Positions 53,916 through 63,418 of a stretch of DNA of 64,000 nt are shown here, piece after piece. Both the position numbers and the translations under genes were made by a program. The first letter of the stretch is position 1; every line of letters begins with the position of its first letter. The notes below the pieces were generated by a model. The model did no database searches, was not told the DNA's origin, and saw only the letters and a list, made by a program, of their open reading frames with translations. Source of the stretch: Sphingomonas sp. Leaf21 (GTDB lineage: Bacteria > Pseudomonadota > Alphaproteobacteria > Sphingomonadales > Sphingomonadaceae); assembly GCF_916858675.1 (NCBI RefSeq), contig NZ_CAKASM010000001.1, positions 186,001-250,000 on the forward strand, in the 5' to 3' direction.

Positions 53916-54838
53916 CAGCGCTTGGCTGCCAGCTTCGCCTCGCGCGCGGCCCGCAGCCGCTCGAAATCGTCGCCCGCGTGATAGCTGGACCGGGTCAGCG
54001 GCGAGCTGGCGACCAGCAGGAAGCCCTTGGCGCGCGCGATCGAGGCATAGGCGTCGAACGCCTTGGGCGTCACGAACTCGGCGACCTTGGCATGGCGCGG
54101 GGTCGGCTGGAGATACTGGCCCATGGTCAGGAAATCGATATCGGCCGAGCGCATGTCGTCCATCACCTGATGGACTTCCAGTCGCTCCTCGCCCAGGCCG
54201 AGCATCACGCCCGACTTGGTGAAGATCGACGGATCATGCCGCTTTACGCTCTCCAGCAGGCGAAGCGACGCATAGTAGCGCGCGCCGGGCCGGATGGTCG
54301 GATAGAGCCGCGGCACCGTTTCGAGATTGTGGTTATAGACGTCCGGGCGTGCCTCGACGATCGACTCGATCGCGGCCTGCGCCTTGTTGCGGAAGTCGGG
54401 TGTCAGGATCTCGATCGTGGTGTTCGGCGTCGTGCGGCGAAGCGCCTCGATCACCTTCACGAACTGCGACGCGCCACCATCGGGAAGGTCATCGCGGTCG
54501 ACCGAGGTGACGACGATATGGTTGAGCCCCATCTGCGCCGCAGCGTCCGCGACGTTCTGCGGCTCCATCGCGTCGACCTTGCGCGGCATACCCGTCTTGA
54601 CGTTGCAGAAGGCGCAGGCGCGCGTGCAGGTGTCACCCAGGATCATGACCGTCGCATGTTTCTTCGACCAGCACTCACCGATGTTCGGGCAGGCGGCCTC
54701 TTCGCAGACGGTCGTCAGGCTCTTGGCACGCATCAATTCGCGAGTGGCGGCGAACCCGGCGCTCGTCGGAGCCTTGACGCGGATCCAATCGGGCTTGCGT
54801 GCGCGCACCGGCGCGACCAGCGGTGTCAACTCGTTCAT
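53915..54838 (-). CDS. lipA: Lipoyl synthase
   Basis: LipA (307 residues) inserts two sulfurs into octanoyl side chains of lipoyl domains. The radical-SAM cluster motif CTRACAFC and the auxiliary cluster cysteines in [12 protein letters not shown] are both intact, and the C-terminal RSSYHAG serine that binds the auxiliary cluster is present. The start [18 protein letters not shown] gives the normal N-terminus. Divergent from the carbonic anhydrase gene. Confidence 0.97.
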   Translation of the reverse strand: MNELTPLVAPVRARKPDWIRVKAPTSAGFAATRELMRAKSLTTVCEEAACPNIGECWSKKHATVMILGDTCTRACAFCNVKTGMPRKVDAMEPQNVADAAAQMGLNHIVVTSVDRDDLPDGGASQFVKVIEALRRTTPNTTIEILTPDFRNKAQAAIESIVEARPDVYNHNLETVPRLYPTIRPGARYYASLRLLESVKRHDPSIFTKSGVMLGLGEERLEVHQVMDDMRSADIDFLTMGQYLQPTPRHAKVAEFVTPKAFDAYASIARAKGFLLVASSPLTRSSYHAGDDFERLRAAREAKLAAKR

Positions 54839-54922
54839 GCCCCGCGAAATAGCGATGCTATCGGTCGGACACAATGGCTGCGATAGCGGCGAATGGCTGG
54901 CCTGGCAGACACAATTTGATAT

Positions 54923-54948
54923 GGAACCGAAACGGCCATGCCCGGGTT
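54923..54948 (+). promoter_or_regulatory. EcfG-type promoter for carbonic anhydrase
   Basis: GGAAC, 18 bases and GTT, the same spacing as at the yqj-like cluster. The -10 element ends 43 bases before the start codon. No standard sigma-70 promoter is obvious in this 150-base divergent region. Confidence 0.62.
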
Positions 54949-54991
54949 CGCCTGCTACTACGACGTTTCCTTAACTGGATAAGAGAGAGCA

Positions 54992-55642
54992 ATGACCGAC
55001 TTTAACGACCTCGTGGATGGCTATAAGCGCTTTCGGACTTCCGATTGGCGTCGCCAGCGCGACCGCTGGGCCGAGCTGAAGGAAGGCCAGAGCCCCAAGG
55101 TGATGGTGATCGCCTGTTCGGACAGCCGCGTCGATCCGGCACAGATTTTCGACACCCTGCCCGGCGAAATCTTCGTCGTGCGCAACGTCGCCAACCTCGT
55201 TCCGCCGTTCGAAACCGGCGGCGGCCATCATGGCGTGTCGGCGGCGCTGGAATTCGCGGTGACGCAGTTGGAGGTCACCGACGTGGTGGTGATGGGCCAC
55301 GGCGCCTGCGGTGGCTGCAAAGCGGCGCTGACGCAGGGTTTCGCCCATGCGCCGGAGGGCGAAGGCGGCTTCATCTCCAATTGGGTCAATCTGCTCGACG
55401 AGGCGCGTGAGAAGGTCATCGCCAAGCATGGCGACGGACCCGATGCGATGCGTGAAATGGAGCTGGAATCGGTCCGCACCTCGATCGCCAACCTGCGGAC
55501 CTTCCCCTTCGTCACGACGCGTGAGGATGCGGGCAAGCTGAAGCTTCGCGGCGCCTATTTCGCCATTGCGGACGGCGTGCTGCACCTGATGGACGAGCAG
55601 GGCGAGTTCAAGCCCGCCGCCGCGACCGTCGCTGCGGCCTGA
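54992..55642 (+). CDS. can: Beta-class carbonic anhydrase
   Basis: A 216-residue beta carbonic anhydrase, which interconverts CO2 and bicarbonate. Zinc ligands C42, H103 and C106 and the D44-R46 dyad (ACSDSRVDP; GHGACGGC) are complete. The protein has no signal peptide and is cytoplasmic. A ribosome site GAGAGAG lies before the ATG. It is monocistronic between an EcfG-like promoter and a strong terminator. Confidence 0.95.
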   Translation: MTDFNDLVDGYKRFRTSDWRRQRDRWAELKEGQSPKVMVIACSDSRVDPAQIFDTLPGEIFVVRNVANLVPPFETGGGHHGVSAALEFAVTQLEVTDVVVMGHGACGGCKAALTQGFAHAPEGEGGFISNWVNLLDEAREKVIAKHGDGPDAMREMELESVRTSIANLRTFPFVTTREDAGKLKLRGAYFAIADGVLHLMDEQGEFKPAAATVAAA

Positions 55643-55693
55643 ACGAAGACGCCCGCGTCGGGACTTCCGACGCCGGCGGTATCGCTTTGAAGG

Positions 55694-55728
55694 GGGACGG
55701 GTGTCGGTCGCGACGCCCGTCCCTTTTT
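55694..55728 (+). terminator. Rho-independent terminator of the carbonic anhydrase gene
   Basis: GGGACGGGTGTCG and CGACGCCCGTCCC form a 13-bp stem (one G-T or mismatch pair) with a four-base loop followed by five T. It also faces the convergent end of aspS. Confidence 0.85.
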
Positions 55729-55736
55729 CACGAGAC

Positions 55737-57551
55737 TTAGTGGCTCGCGGCGACCACGACGGGATCGCCGTCCTTCTTGGCCTCGGCGGTCGAGCGCAGG
55801 TGAAGCTCGCGCATCTGGCGAAGCTCGGGAAGGCTCGGCGCGCCCATCAACAGGTCTTCGGCACGCTGGTTCATCGGGAACAGCGAGATCTCGCGCAGGT
55901 TCTGCGCGCCGCAGATCAGCATGACGATACGGTCGACGCCCGCCGCCATGCCGCCGTGCGGCGGCGCGCCATATTGGAACGCACGGTACAGGCCACCGAA
56001 CCGCTCCTCGACATCCGCCTTCGACAGGCCGACCAGCTCGAACGCCTTGACCATCAGCTCCGGGCTCTGGTTGCGGATCGAGCCCGAGGCAATCTCGAAA
56101 CCGTTGCACACCAGATCGTACTGGTACGCCTTGAGCGACAGCGGATCGGCCGAGTTGAGCGCTTCCATCCCGCCTTGCGGCATCGAGAAGGGATTGTGCG
56201 CGAACTCGACCTTCTTCTCGTCTTCGTCCCATTCGTAGAAGGGGAAGTCGACGATCCAGCACAGGCGGAACGCGCCCTCCTCGATCAGGCCAAGCTGTTC
56301 GGCGACGCGGGTGCGCGCGAGGCCGGCCAGCTTTGCAGCGGCCTCGACCTTGCCCGCCGCAAAGAACAGCCCGTCATCCGGGCCGAGGCCGAGCGCGGCA
56401 TAGAGCGCCTCCATGCCCTCGGTGCCGTGGTTCTTGGCGATCGGACCACCGAACTCGCCGCCCTTGCGGGTGACATAGCCGAGACCGGCATGACCCTCGG
56501 CCCGGGCCCACTCGTTCATCTCATCGAAGAACTTGCGGCTCTTCTCGGCGGTCTTCGGCGCAGGGATCGCACGGACGACGCCGCCCGAACCCACGATCTT
56601 CTCGAACAGGCCGAAACCCGATGTCGTGAAGTGCTCGGACACGTCGGTGATGATCAGCGGGTTACGCAGATCGGGCTTGTCGCTGCCGTATTTCAGCATC
56701 GACTCCGAATAGGGAATGCGCGGAAACTGGCCTATCGGCGTCACGGTGCGGCCATCGGCGAACTTTTCGAAGATGCCGCCGATCACCGGTTCCATCGTCT
56801 CCCATACCTCTTCCTGGGTGACGAAGCTCATCTCCAGATCGAGCTGGTAGAATTCGCCCGGCAGACGGTCGGCGCGCGGGTCTTCGTCGCGGAAACAGGG
56901 CGCGATCTGGAAGTAGCGGTCGAAGCCCGCGACCATCAGCAACTGCTTATATTGCTGCGGCGCCTGGGGGAGCGCGTAGAACCTGCCCGGATGAATGCGG
57001 CTGGGCACCAGGAAGTCGCGCGCGCCCTCGGGCGACGACGCGGTCAGGATCGGGGTCGAGTATTCGGTGAAGCCCGCCGTCTCCATGCGGCGCCGCATGT
57101 CGGAGATCACCTGGGTGCGGCGGACGATATTGGCGTGCAGCGTCTCGCGACGGAGGTCGAGGAAGCGATACCGCAGGCGGATATCCTCGGGGTATTCCTG
57201 CTCGCCCGCCACCGGCATCGGCAGTTCCTCTGCCGCCGACAGCACGGTCGCGCCGCGCGCGAACACCTCGATCTCGCCGGTCGCGAGATTGGGGTTCACC
57301 GTACCCGCCGAGCGCGCCTTCACCACGCCGTCGATCGTGACGACTGACTCGACGCGGACGCTCTCCAGAATGGAGAGCGCGGGCGTGTCGCTGTCGGCGA
57401 CGATCTGGGTGATGCCGTAATGGTCGCGCAGATCGACGAACAGCACGCCGCCATGATCGCGCTTCCGATGGACCCAGCCGGAAAGGCGGACCGTCTGGCC
57501 CACGGCTTCGGCCGTCAGCGCGGCGCAGTTATGAGTACGATAGGCGTGCAT
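55737..57551 (-). CDS. aspS: Aspartyl-tRNA synthetase
   Basis: AspS (604 residues) charges tRNA-Asp. OB-fold anticodon domain with [21 protein letters not shown] (27-47), class II motif 2 [10 protein letters not shown], the bacterial GAD insertion and motif 3 [12 protein letters not shown]. The start at [10 protein letters not shown] matches relatives; in-frame ATGs three and eleven codons upstream are less likely. A GTTC-N7-GTTC direct repeat ends three bases before this start. Confidence 0.96.
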   Translation of the reverse strand: MHAYRTHNCAALTAEAVGQTVRLSGWVHRKRDHGGVLFVDLRDHYGITQIVADSDTPALSILESVRVESVVTIDGVVKARSAGTVNPNLATGEIEVFARGATVLSAAEELPMPVAGEQEYPEDIRLRYRFLDLRRETLHANIVRRTQVISDMRRRMETAGFTEYSTPILTASSPEGARDFLVPSRIHPGRFYALPQAPQQYKQLLMVAGFDRYFQIAPCFRDEDPRADRLPGEFYQLDLEMSFVTQEEVWETMEPVIGGIFEKFADGRTVTPIGQFPRIPYSESMLKYGSDKPDLRNPLIITDVSEHFTTSGFGLFEKIVGSGGVVRAIPAPKTAEKSRKFFDEMNEWARAEGHAGLGYVTRKGGEFGGPIAKNHGTEGMEALYAALGLGPDDGLFFAAGKVEAAAKLAGLARTRVAEQLGLIEEGAFRLCWIVDFPFYEWDEDEKKVEFAHNPFSMPQGGMEALNSADPLSLKAYQYDLVCNGFEIASGSIRNQSPELMVKAFELVGLSKADVEERFGGLYRAFQYGAPPHGGMAAGVDRIVMLICGAQNLREISLFPMNQRAEDLLMGAPSLPELRQMRELHLRSTAEAKKDGDPVVVAASH

Positions 57552-57554
57552 GGC

Positions 57555-57569
57555 GAACATTCTCTGAAC
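57555..57569 (-). promoter_or_regulatory. LexA-box-like repeat at aspS
   Basis: On the minus strand GTTC, seven bases (AGAGAAT) and GTTC, a formal LexA operator in the same place relative to the start codon as at uvrD. There is no prior reason for SOS control of aspS, so chance is possible; rnd lies 120 bases away on the other strand. Confidence 0.35.
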
Positions 57570-57688
57570 GTCTAGGAAAGCCATGCCGCTTCCCCGTCTA
57601 CCCCCCTTTTGTCAATCTTAATGTGCCCGGACACGGCGGCTGCGCGTTCCTCTTTGTCAAGCCGCACGGGCGGCGCTATGTGCCGTCT

Positions 57689-58867
57689 ATGCACGTTCAC
57701 CCGTTGATTACCGACAGCGCCACGCTCGCCAATCTCTGCGCCCGTCTCTCGCAAGCCGACTATGTGATGGTCGATACCGAGTTCATGCGGGAGAGCACCT
57801 ATTGGCCCGAACTCTGCCTGATCCAGATCGCCGATACCGAGGAGGCGGCGGCGGTCGATCCCAAGGCGCCGGGCCTCGACATGACGCCTCTCCTCGACCT
57901 GCTGGTCAACAACGACCAGGTGCTCAAGGTCTTCCATGCCGGTGGGCAGGATATCGAGATCATCTACAACCTGACCGGCAAGACGCCCCACCCGCTGTTC
58001 GACACCCAGATCGCGGCGATGGCGCTGGGGCAAGGCGAGCAGATCGGCTACTCGAACCTGGTCGACAGCTGGCTCGGCATTCAGGTCGACAAGGGTGCGC
58101 GCTTCACCGACTGGTCGCGCCGCCCGCTCGACCAGCGCCAGGTCGATTATGCGATCGGCGACGTGACCCACCTGTCCGCGATCTTCCCCAAGATGCTGGA
58201 GCGGTTGCGCAAGACCGGGCGCGGCGCGTGGCTCGACCAGGAAATGGAGCGGCTGGCCGATCCGTCGCATTATGCCAACGATCCCGACTGCGCGTGGAAG
58301 CGGGTCCGCGTATCGGGTCGAAAGCCGGACATGCTGGGCCGCCTGAAGGCGCTGGCGCGCTGGCGCGAACTCGAAGCGCAGGCCAAGGACCTGCCACGGG
58401 GCCGCATCGTCAAGGACGAGACGCTGGCCGACCTGGCGGGGCATCCGCCGCGCAAGCAGGCCGATCTCGCCAAGGTGCGCGGCTTGTCCGCGACCTGGGC
58501 GGGGAACGATATCGGCGCGCGCCTGATGGACGCGCTCGATACCGCGGTGCCGCTCGGCGCGGATGAACTGCCCGCCCGTGACGATCGCAAGCCCGGAATG
58601 GGCCGTGAGGGCGCGCTGGTCGCCGATCTGCTCAAGCTGCTGCTCAAGATCCGGGCACGCGATATCGACGTGGCGCCGCGTCTGCTCGCCCGTGCCGACG
58701 ATCTGGAGATGCTGGCGGCGGGCGTCCGTTCGGGTCTGTCGGTGCTAGAGGGTTGGCGGTTCGAACAATTTGGCCGGGACGCGCTCGATCTGGTCGAGGG
58801 GCGCCTGGGCTTCGTCGTCAAGGGCGGCAAGCTCAAGATGGTACGCGATACCGAGGAGGTCGCATGA
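57689..58867 (+). CDS. rnd: Ribonuclease D
   Basis: RNase D (392 residues) trims the 3' ends of tRNA and small RNAs. DEDD exonuclease residues are visible in VDTEFMREST, FHAGGQDIEI and RQVDYAIGDVTHL, followed by an HRDC domain (about 210-290) and a second HRDC-like region. The start MHVHPLITDS is preferred; the upstream in-frame residues are not conserved in character. Overlaps the next gene by four bases. Confidence 0.95.
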   Translation: MHVHPLITDSATLANLCARLSQADYVMVDTEFMRESTYWPELCLIQIADTEEAAAVDPKAPGLDMTPLLDLLVNNDQVLKVFHAGGQDIEIIYNLTGKTPHPLFDTQIAAMALGQGEQIGYSNLVDSWLGIQVDKGARFTDWSRRPLDQRQVDYAIGDVTHLSAIFPKMLERLRKTGRGAWLDQEMERLADPSHYANDPDCAWKRVRVSGRKPDMLGRLKALARWRELEAQAKDLPRGRIVKDETLADLAGHPPRKQADLAKVRGLSATWAGNDIGARLMDALDTAVPLGADELPARDDRKPGMGREGALVADLLKLLLKIRARDIDVAPRLLARADDLEMLAAGVRSGLSVLEGWRFEQFGRDALDLVEGRLGFVVKGGKLKMVRDTEEVA

Positions 58868-59151
58868 CGAAGGCGCTTGCGCTCGTCGCGCTGACCACCC
58901 TCGCCGCCTGCACCCCCAGTCCGAAACCTGCTCCGATGACGAACGACGCCGGTTGCGGCGATACGCGGGTGGCCGGTCTGATCGGCAAGGTTTGGACCGA
59001 GTCGCTTCGTGCAGACGCGATCAAGCGGTCTGGCGCGCGAGCCATTCGCGTGATCGGCCCCGAGACGGTCGTCACGATGGATTATCGGACCGATCGCCTC
59101 AACGTGGAGACCGACGCCGCGGGCCGGATCACCCGCCTTCGCTGCGGCTGA
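58864..59151 (+). CDS. Lipoprotein with I78-type peptidase inhibitor domain
   Basis: A 95-residue lipoprotein: signal peptide with lipobox LAAC, lipidated Cys16. The mature domain (about 28-95) has CGDTRVAGLIGK, then ARAIRVIGPETVVTMDYRTDRLNV, the pattern of I78 peptidase inhibitors, with two cysteines at its ends. It may guard against a serine protease in the envelope. Its ATG overlaps the rnd stop by four bases, and its 3' end overlaps ppx convergently by 23 bases. Confidence 0.8.
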   Translation: MTKALALVALTTLAACTPSPKPAPMTNDAGCGDTRVAGLIGKVWTESLRADAIKRSGARAIRVIGPETVVTMDYRTDRLNVETDAAGRITRLRCG

Positions 59152-60610
59152 TCCGTTCGGGCGTGCGCCCGAGCGCAGCGGCGAGAGCGCTGTGACGGCG
59201 TTCGACCGCCTCGCCGTAAAAGCCCCGATCGGTCTCGCCCATCGCCAGACCTAGGCTCTTTTCGTTCAGCGCCAGAGCGGTGCGCTCCAATGGCCCCGCG
59301 AGACCGCCGCTCAACCGCTGGCCCAGACGGATCGCCAGGCCCCAGCTCGTCGCCTGCTTCAATTGCGCGGGGGTGGCGAGTTCGGCGAGCGGTGCCGGCA
59401 CGTCGAGCCCACCGCCAAGGCTGGTGTGCAGGGCCTGGGCCAGCATCGCCCGACCGGTCGCATCGATGCCCACCCAATTGCCATGCAGCGCGATCTCCAC
59501 CCCGCGTTCGGCGCGAAACTCTGGATTGGCGCGCCAGCCGACATCGGCGAGCAGGCAGGCGGCGTGACGCAGCCGCGCATCGCCAGCGGCCTCTTCCTCG
59601 AACAGCGGGGCGATCCAGCCGTCCAGCAGATCACCATGCTCCGGAAACCGCCCCAACAGCCGCCCCTCTTCACGCGCCGCCACGATCAACGGATCGAGCG
59701 CGCGCGTCCTGGCGTCGAGGTCGCCGAAGATCAGCCCTTCGCGCAGACCGAAGGCGGATACGACGGTCGTGCTGCTGCCCAGGTGCTTGAGCAGCACGCC
59801 GAGCAACGCCGTCGCGTCGCCCAACGTCGCGGCGCGGCTGGACGAAAGCCCCTGTACCTCGCGAAGCCGCGCCTTGCTGAGATGCGGAATGGTTCGCGAC
59901 AGCCGCAGAATGTCGACGGGGGTGAGTTCATAGTGATGGATGATCGGTAGCGGATAGCCTGCGAGCGTCATGTCGAGCCGCGCCAGCGCGCGCCACGATC
60001 CACCGACCATGTAGAAGGGCAGCCCACGTCCCCGCCCCTCCCATCCGGCATCGTCGATCATGCGGGCGATATGGCGCTCGAACGTCTTGCCGCCACGCTC
60101 GCGCAGCGCGGGGATGCGCAACACGCCCAAGGGGAAGGACACCCGGTCCTCGACCCTGCCGCCCCGCACGCGCACCAACTCCAGGCTGCCGCCGCCGAGG
60201 TCGCCCACGATACCGTCGGCGTCGGGAATGGCCGAGAGAACCCCCTCGCCCGCCGCCTTCGCCTCCTGCTCGCCCGACAGCAGTTCCACCGTCAGGCCGA
60301 GCGATTCGGCGCAGGCGATCAGTTCGCCGCCATTGGCCGCATCGCGCACCGCCGCCGTCGCCACCGTACGCAACGTCGCCACGCCCATCTCGCGCGCGAG
60401 GCTGGCAAACCGGAAGAGCGCGGTCTGCGCCTTGGCGAGCGCACCCGGATCGATCGCGCCAGTAGCCGCCAGGCCACGGCCCAGTCCGGCCATCACCTTT
60501 TCGTTGAACAGGATCGCGGGCAGTCGGGCGTGCCCCTGATAGACGACGAGCCGGACCGAGTTGGACCCGATATCGATGATCGCCGTGCGCGGCGCGCGTG
60601 CTCCCACCAT
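59129..60610 (-). CDS. ppx: Exopolyphosphatase (Ppx/GppA family)
   Basis: A 493-residue ASKHA-fold phosphatase: IIDIGSNSVRLVVY phosphate-1 loop at the start, GDLGGGSLELV phosphate-2 loop near 145, and an HD-like helical C-terminus. It removes terminal phosphate from polyphosphate, or converts pppGpp to ppGpp. It follows ppk with an 18-base gap, so synthesis and breakdown of polyphosphate are co-transcribed. Confidence 0.94.
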   Translation of the reverse strand: MVGARAPRTAIIDIGSNSVRLVVYQGHARLPAILFNEKVMAGLGRGLAATGAIDPGALAKAQTALFRFASLAREMGVATLRTVATAAVRDAANGGELIACAESLGLTVELLSGEQEAKAAGEGVLSAIPDADGIVGDLGGGSLELVRVRGGRVEDRVSFPLGVLRIPALRERGGKTFERHIARMIDDAGWEGRGRGLPFYMVGGSWRALARLDMTLAGYPLPIIHHYELTPVDILRLSRTIPHLSKARLREVQGLSSSRAATLGDATALLGVLLKHLGSSTTVVSAFGLREGLIFGDLDARTRALDPLIVAAREEGRLLGRFPEHGDLLDGWIAPLFEEEAAGDARLRHAACLLADVGWRANPEFRAERGVEIALHGNWVGIDATGRAMLAQALHTSLGGGLDVPAPLAELATPAQLKQATSWGLAIRLGQRLSGGLAGPLERTALALNEKSLGLAMGETDRGFYGEAVERRHSALAAALGRTPERISRSEGG

Positions 60611-60627
60611 GGATCAGCGAACCCCGC

Positions 60628-62793
60628 TCAACGCTGCCGTCGGAGTGACAGCGTCGGCACCGCCTTGCTCGTATCGAGCGCCGCACCGCGTCCCGAGAGC
60701 GAGGGATTGGTCATGAAATAGCGATGCAGGTTGAATGGACGATCTCCCGGCTCGTCGCGGACATAGCTTCCGTCGGGCTCCAGTTCCCAGCTCTGCTCAT
60801 TGTCGAGCAGGTTGGCGACCATCACCTGATCCAGGATCTGGTCGTGGACGGTCGGATTGAGGATCGGCAGCATATATTCGACGCGGCGATCGAAATTGCG
60901 CGGCATCCAGTCCGCCGACGAGATGAACAGTTTCGCCGAATCATGGGGCAATGCCTTGCCGTCGCCGAACGCCCAGATGCGGCTATGCTCGAGGAAGCGG
61001 CCGACGACCGACTTTACCCGGATATTCTCCGACATGCCGGGAACGCCGGGGCGCAGGCAGCATATGCCACGCACGATCAGGTCGATCTCGACGCCCGCGC
61101 CGCTTGCTTCATACAGCTTCTCGATCACCTGGGGGTCGACCAGCGAGTTGACCTTGGCCCACAGGCTACTTTTTCGACCGGCGCGGGCATGTGCGATTTC
61201 GGCGTCGATCAGCGCCATCAGGTTGCGCCGCAGGTCGCGCGGCGACAGGCTCACCCTGCTCATGGCGGCAGGCTCGACATAGCCGGTGATGTAGTTGAAC
61301 ATCTGCGCCGCATCGCGTCCGATCAGAGGATCGGCGGTGAAGAAGCTGATATCCGTGTAGATCTTGGCCGTGACCGGGTGGTAGTTGCCCGTCCCGAAGT
61401 GGCAATAGGTGCGGAAGTCGCTTCCCTCGCGGCGGACGACCATCGACACCTTGGCGTGGGTCTTCCAGTCGATGAAGCCATAGACGACCTGTACGCCCGC
61501 GCGTTCGAGTGCCGAGGCCCAATAGAGGTTCTGCTCCTCGTCGAACCGCGCCTTCAGTTCGACGATCGCGGTCACGGATTTGCCCGCTTCGGCCGCCGCG
61601 ATCAGCGCATTGATGACGGCGGACTGTTTGCCGGCGCGGTAAAGCGTCTGCTTGATCGCGACCACGTCCGGATCGACCGCCGCCTGCTTCAGGAAGGCGA
61701 TCACCACCTCGAACGTCTCATAGGGGTGGTGGACGACGATGTCCTTGGCCTTGATCGCGGCGAAACAGTCGCCCGCAAATTCCCGGATGCGCTCGGGAAA
61801 ACGCGGCGTGTAGGAGGGAAATTTCAGGTCCGGCCGGTTCTCGTCGACCAGCGTGTCGAGGTCGCCGATACCCAGCAGATTGCCGCTCTCGGTGATGATC
61901 GCATCGCTCCCGCCGAGTTCGTCGCGAAGCACGTCGGCCAATTCGTCCGGCATCCCGGTTTCCAGCTCGAGCCGGATCACCCGGCCCCGTCGCCGACGCT
62001 TGATCGCATTGGCGAAATAGCGGACCAGATCCTCCGCCTCTTCCTCGATTTCGATATCGCTGTCGCGCAGCACGCGGAAGGTCGCGGCGCCGTTGACGAT
62101 GTAGCCGGGGAACAACAGCCCGGAGAACCGGCGGAGGATCGTCTCGATGGCGACATAGCGCGCGCCCTCGCCCGGCAGGCGGACGAAGCGCGGCATGGTC
62201 GCGGGAATCATCACCAGCTCGCGGATCGGCGCCTTGTCCGATACGCGGGTCAGGTCGAAGATCATCGACAGCCCCTTGTTCGGAATGAACGGAAAGGGAT
62301 GCGCCGGGTCGAGTGCCTGCGGGGTCAGGATCGGAAAGATCTGATCGCGGACATGCGTCTCCAGAAAGGCGCTTGCCTCCTGATCGATCGCGTCGCGGCG
62401 CAGGACGAAAATGCCCGCCTCGTCCAGCAGGACGCGCAGGTCGCCCCAGACTTCCTGCTGGCTGGCCATCAGGCGATCCGCCTCGGCGACGATCCCGCTC
62501 AACTGCTGCGCCGGGGTCAGTCCGTCGACCGAGCGCTGCTCGACATCCTGCGCCTGCTGACCCTTGAGCCCCGCGACGCGGACCATGAAGAATTCGTCGA
62601 GGTTCGAACCCGAGATCGACAGGAAGCGCAGCCGCTCGAGCAGCGGATGCGCGCTGTTGCACGCTTCCTCGAGCACGCGGCGATTGAAGGCGAGCCAGGA
62701 CAGCTCTCGATTGAAGTACCGCCCGTTCGGCTCGGCCGCAAAATGGTCGTCGTCCGGTTCGGACATTTGCGCGATATGGGCGGGACGGGTCAT
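60628..62793 (-). CDS. ppk1: Polyphosphate kinase 1
   Basis: PPK1 (721 residues) makes polyphosphate from ATP. The N-terminal [18 protein letters not shown], the phospho-His region [18 protein letters not shown], and the [10 protein letters not shown] and [12 protein letters not shown] segments are typical. An ATG nine codons in (MSEPDD) is an alternative start. It lies between hda and ppx in the same direction. Confidence 0.96.
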   Translation of the reverse strand: MTRPAHIAQMSEPDDDHFAAEPNGRYFNRELSWLAFNRRVLEEACNSAHPLLERLRFLSISGSNLDEFFMVRVAGLKGQQAQDVEQRSVDGLTPAQQLSGIVAEADRLMASQQEVWGDLRVLLDEAGIFVLRRDAIDQEASAFLETHVRDQIFPILTPQALDPAHPFPFIPNKGLSMIFDLTRVSDKAPIRELVMIPATMPRFVRLPGEGARYVAIETILRRFSGLLFPGYIVNGAATFRVLRDSDIEIEEEAEDLVRYFANAIKRRRRGRVIRLELETGMPDELADVLRDELGGSDAIITESGNLLGIGDLDTLVDENRPDLKFPSYTPRFPERIREFAGDCFAAIKAKDIVVHHPYETFEVVIAFLKQAAVDPDVVAIKQTLYRAGKQSAVINALIAAAEAGKSVTAIVELKARFDEEQNLYWASALERAGVQVVYGFIDWKTHAKVSMVVRREGSDFRTYCHFGTGNYHPVTAKIYTDISFFTADPLIGRDAAQMFNYITGYVEPAAMSRVSLSPRDLRRNLMALIDAEIAHARAGRKSSLWAKVNSLVDPQVIEKLYEASGAGVEIDLIVRGICCLRPGVPGMSENIRVKSVVGRFLEHSRIWAFGDGKALPHDSAKLFISSADWMPRNFDRRVEYMLPILNPTVHDQILDQVMVANLLDNEQSWELEPDGSYVRDEPGDRPFNLHRYFMTNPSLSGRGAALDTSKAVPTLSLRRQR

Positions 62794-62809
62794 GTTTACT
62801 CGCTTGCGC

Positions 62810-63418
62810 TTAGGGCTCGGCGATGAGGCCTGCCGCGGTCAGTGTGGATCGTGCCAGGGGAATGGACAAGCGCGCACGCCGTTCCATCGCCCCCTGATCC
62901 AGCATATCCACCGCGCGGATGACAGAAAGGTGACTACGCTCGATGCGAAGCGTCAGCCACTCGATCAGATCGGGACGGGCATCCAGGCCGCGCCGCTGGA
63001 ACAACAGCTCGAACAAGGCCGCGACCAGTTCGTCATCGGGCGCGCCGATTGCCGCCAGGCTGCTATTGGCGAGCCTCGAGCGGAGGTCGGGCAGTTTGAC
63101 CTGCCAGCGTGGCGGCGGCGCGTCCGCGACGATCAGCAGCGGCCGCCGTTCGGCTTGCGCGGTGTTCCAGGCATGGAAGATCTGCACTTCGGGGACGCGC
63201 TCGGCGTCGTCGATGATCGTGCCGCCGCTGCGGGCGGCGAAAATGCGTGCGAGGAGCGACCGCCCCGACTTGCGCGGGCCGGTCAGGATCGCGGCCATGG
63301 TCGGCCAAGCCTCCCACTGGTCGAGCATCTTCGCCGCCATCCGATTCGAATCGGTCAGCAGGAACGCGTCTGATTTGGGATCCGCTGGCCATTCCAGCGG
63401 CAACGCCATCTGATTCAT
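62810..63418 (-). CDS. hdaA: Hda-like DnaA-type ATPase
   Basis: The 202-residue protein is a DnaA-type AAA+ domain without the DNA-binding C-terminus, as in Hda/HdaA, which with the sliding clamp switches off DnaA after initiation. The N-terminal QMALPLEW (3-10) resembles a clamp-binding motif. The P-loop is [10 protein letters not shown], a variant of GxxGxGKS, and sensor region [12 protein letters not shown] is present. It is coupled to the preceding gene by a four-base ATGA overlap. Confidence 0.86.
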   Translation of the reverse strand: MNQMALPLEWPADPKSDAFLLTDSNRMAAKMLDQWEAWPTMAAILTGPRKSGRSLLARIFAARSGGTIIDDAERVPEVQIFHAWNTAQAERRPLLIVADAPPPRWQVKLPDLRSRLANSSLAAIGAPDDELVAALFELLFQRRGLDARPDLIEWLTLRIERSHLSVIRAVDMLDQGAMERRARLSIPLARSTLTAAGLIAEP

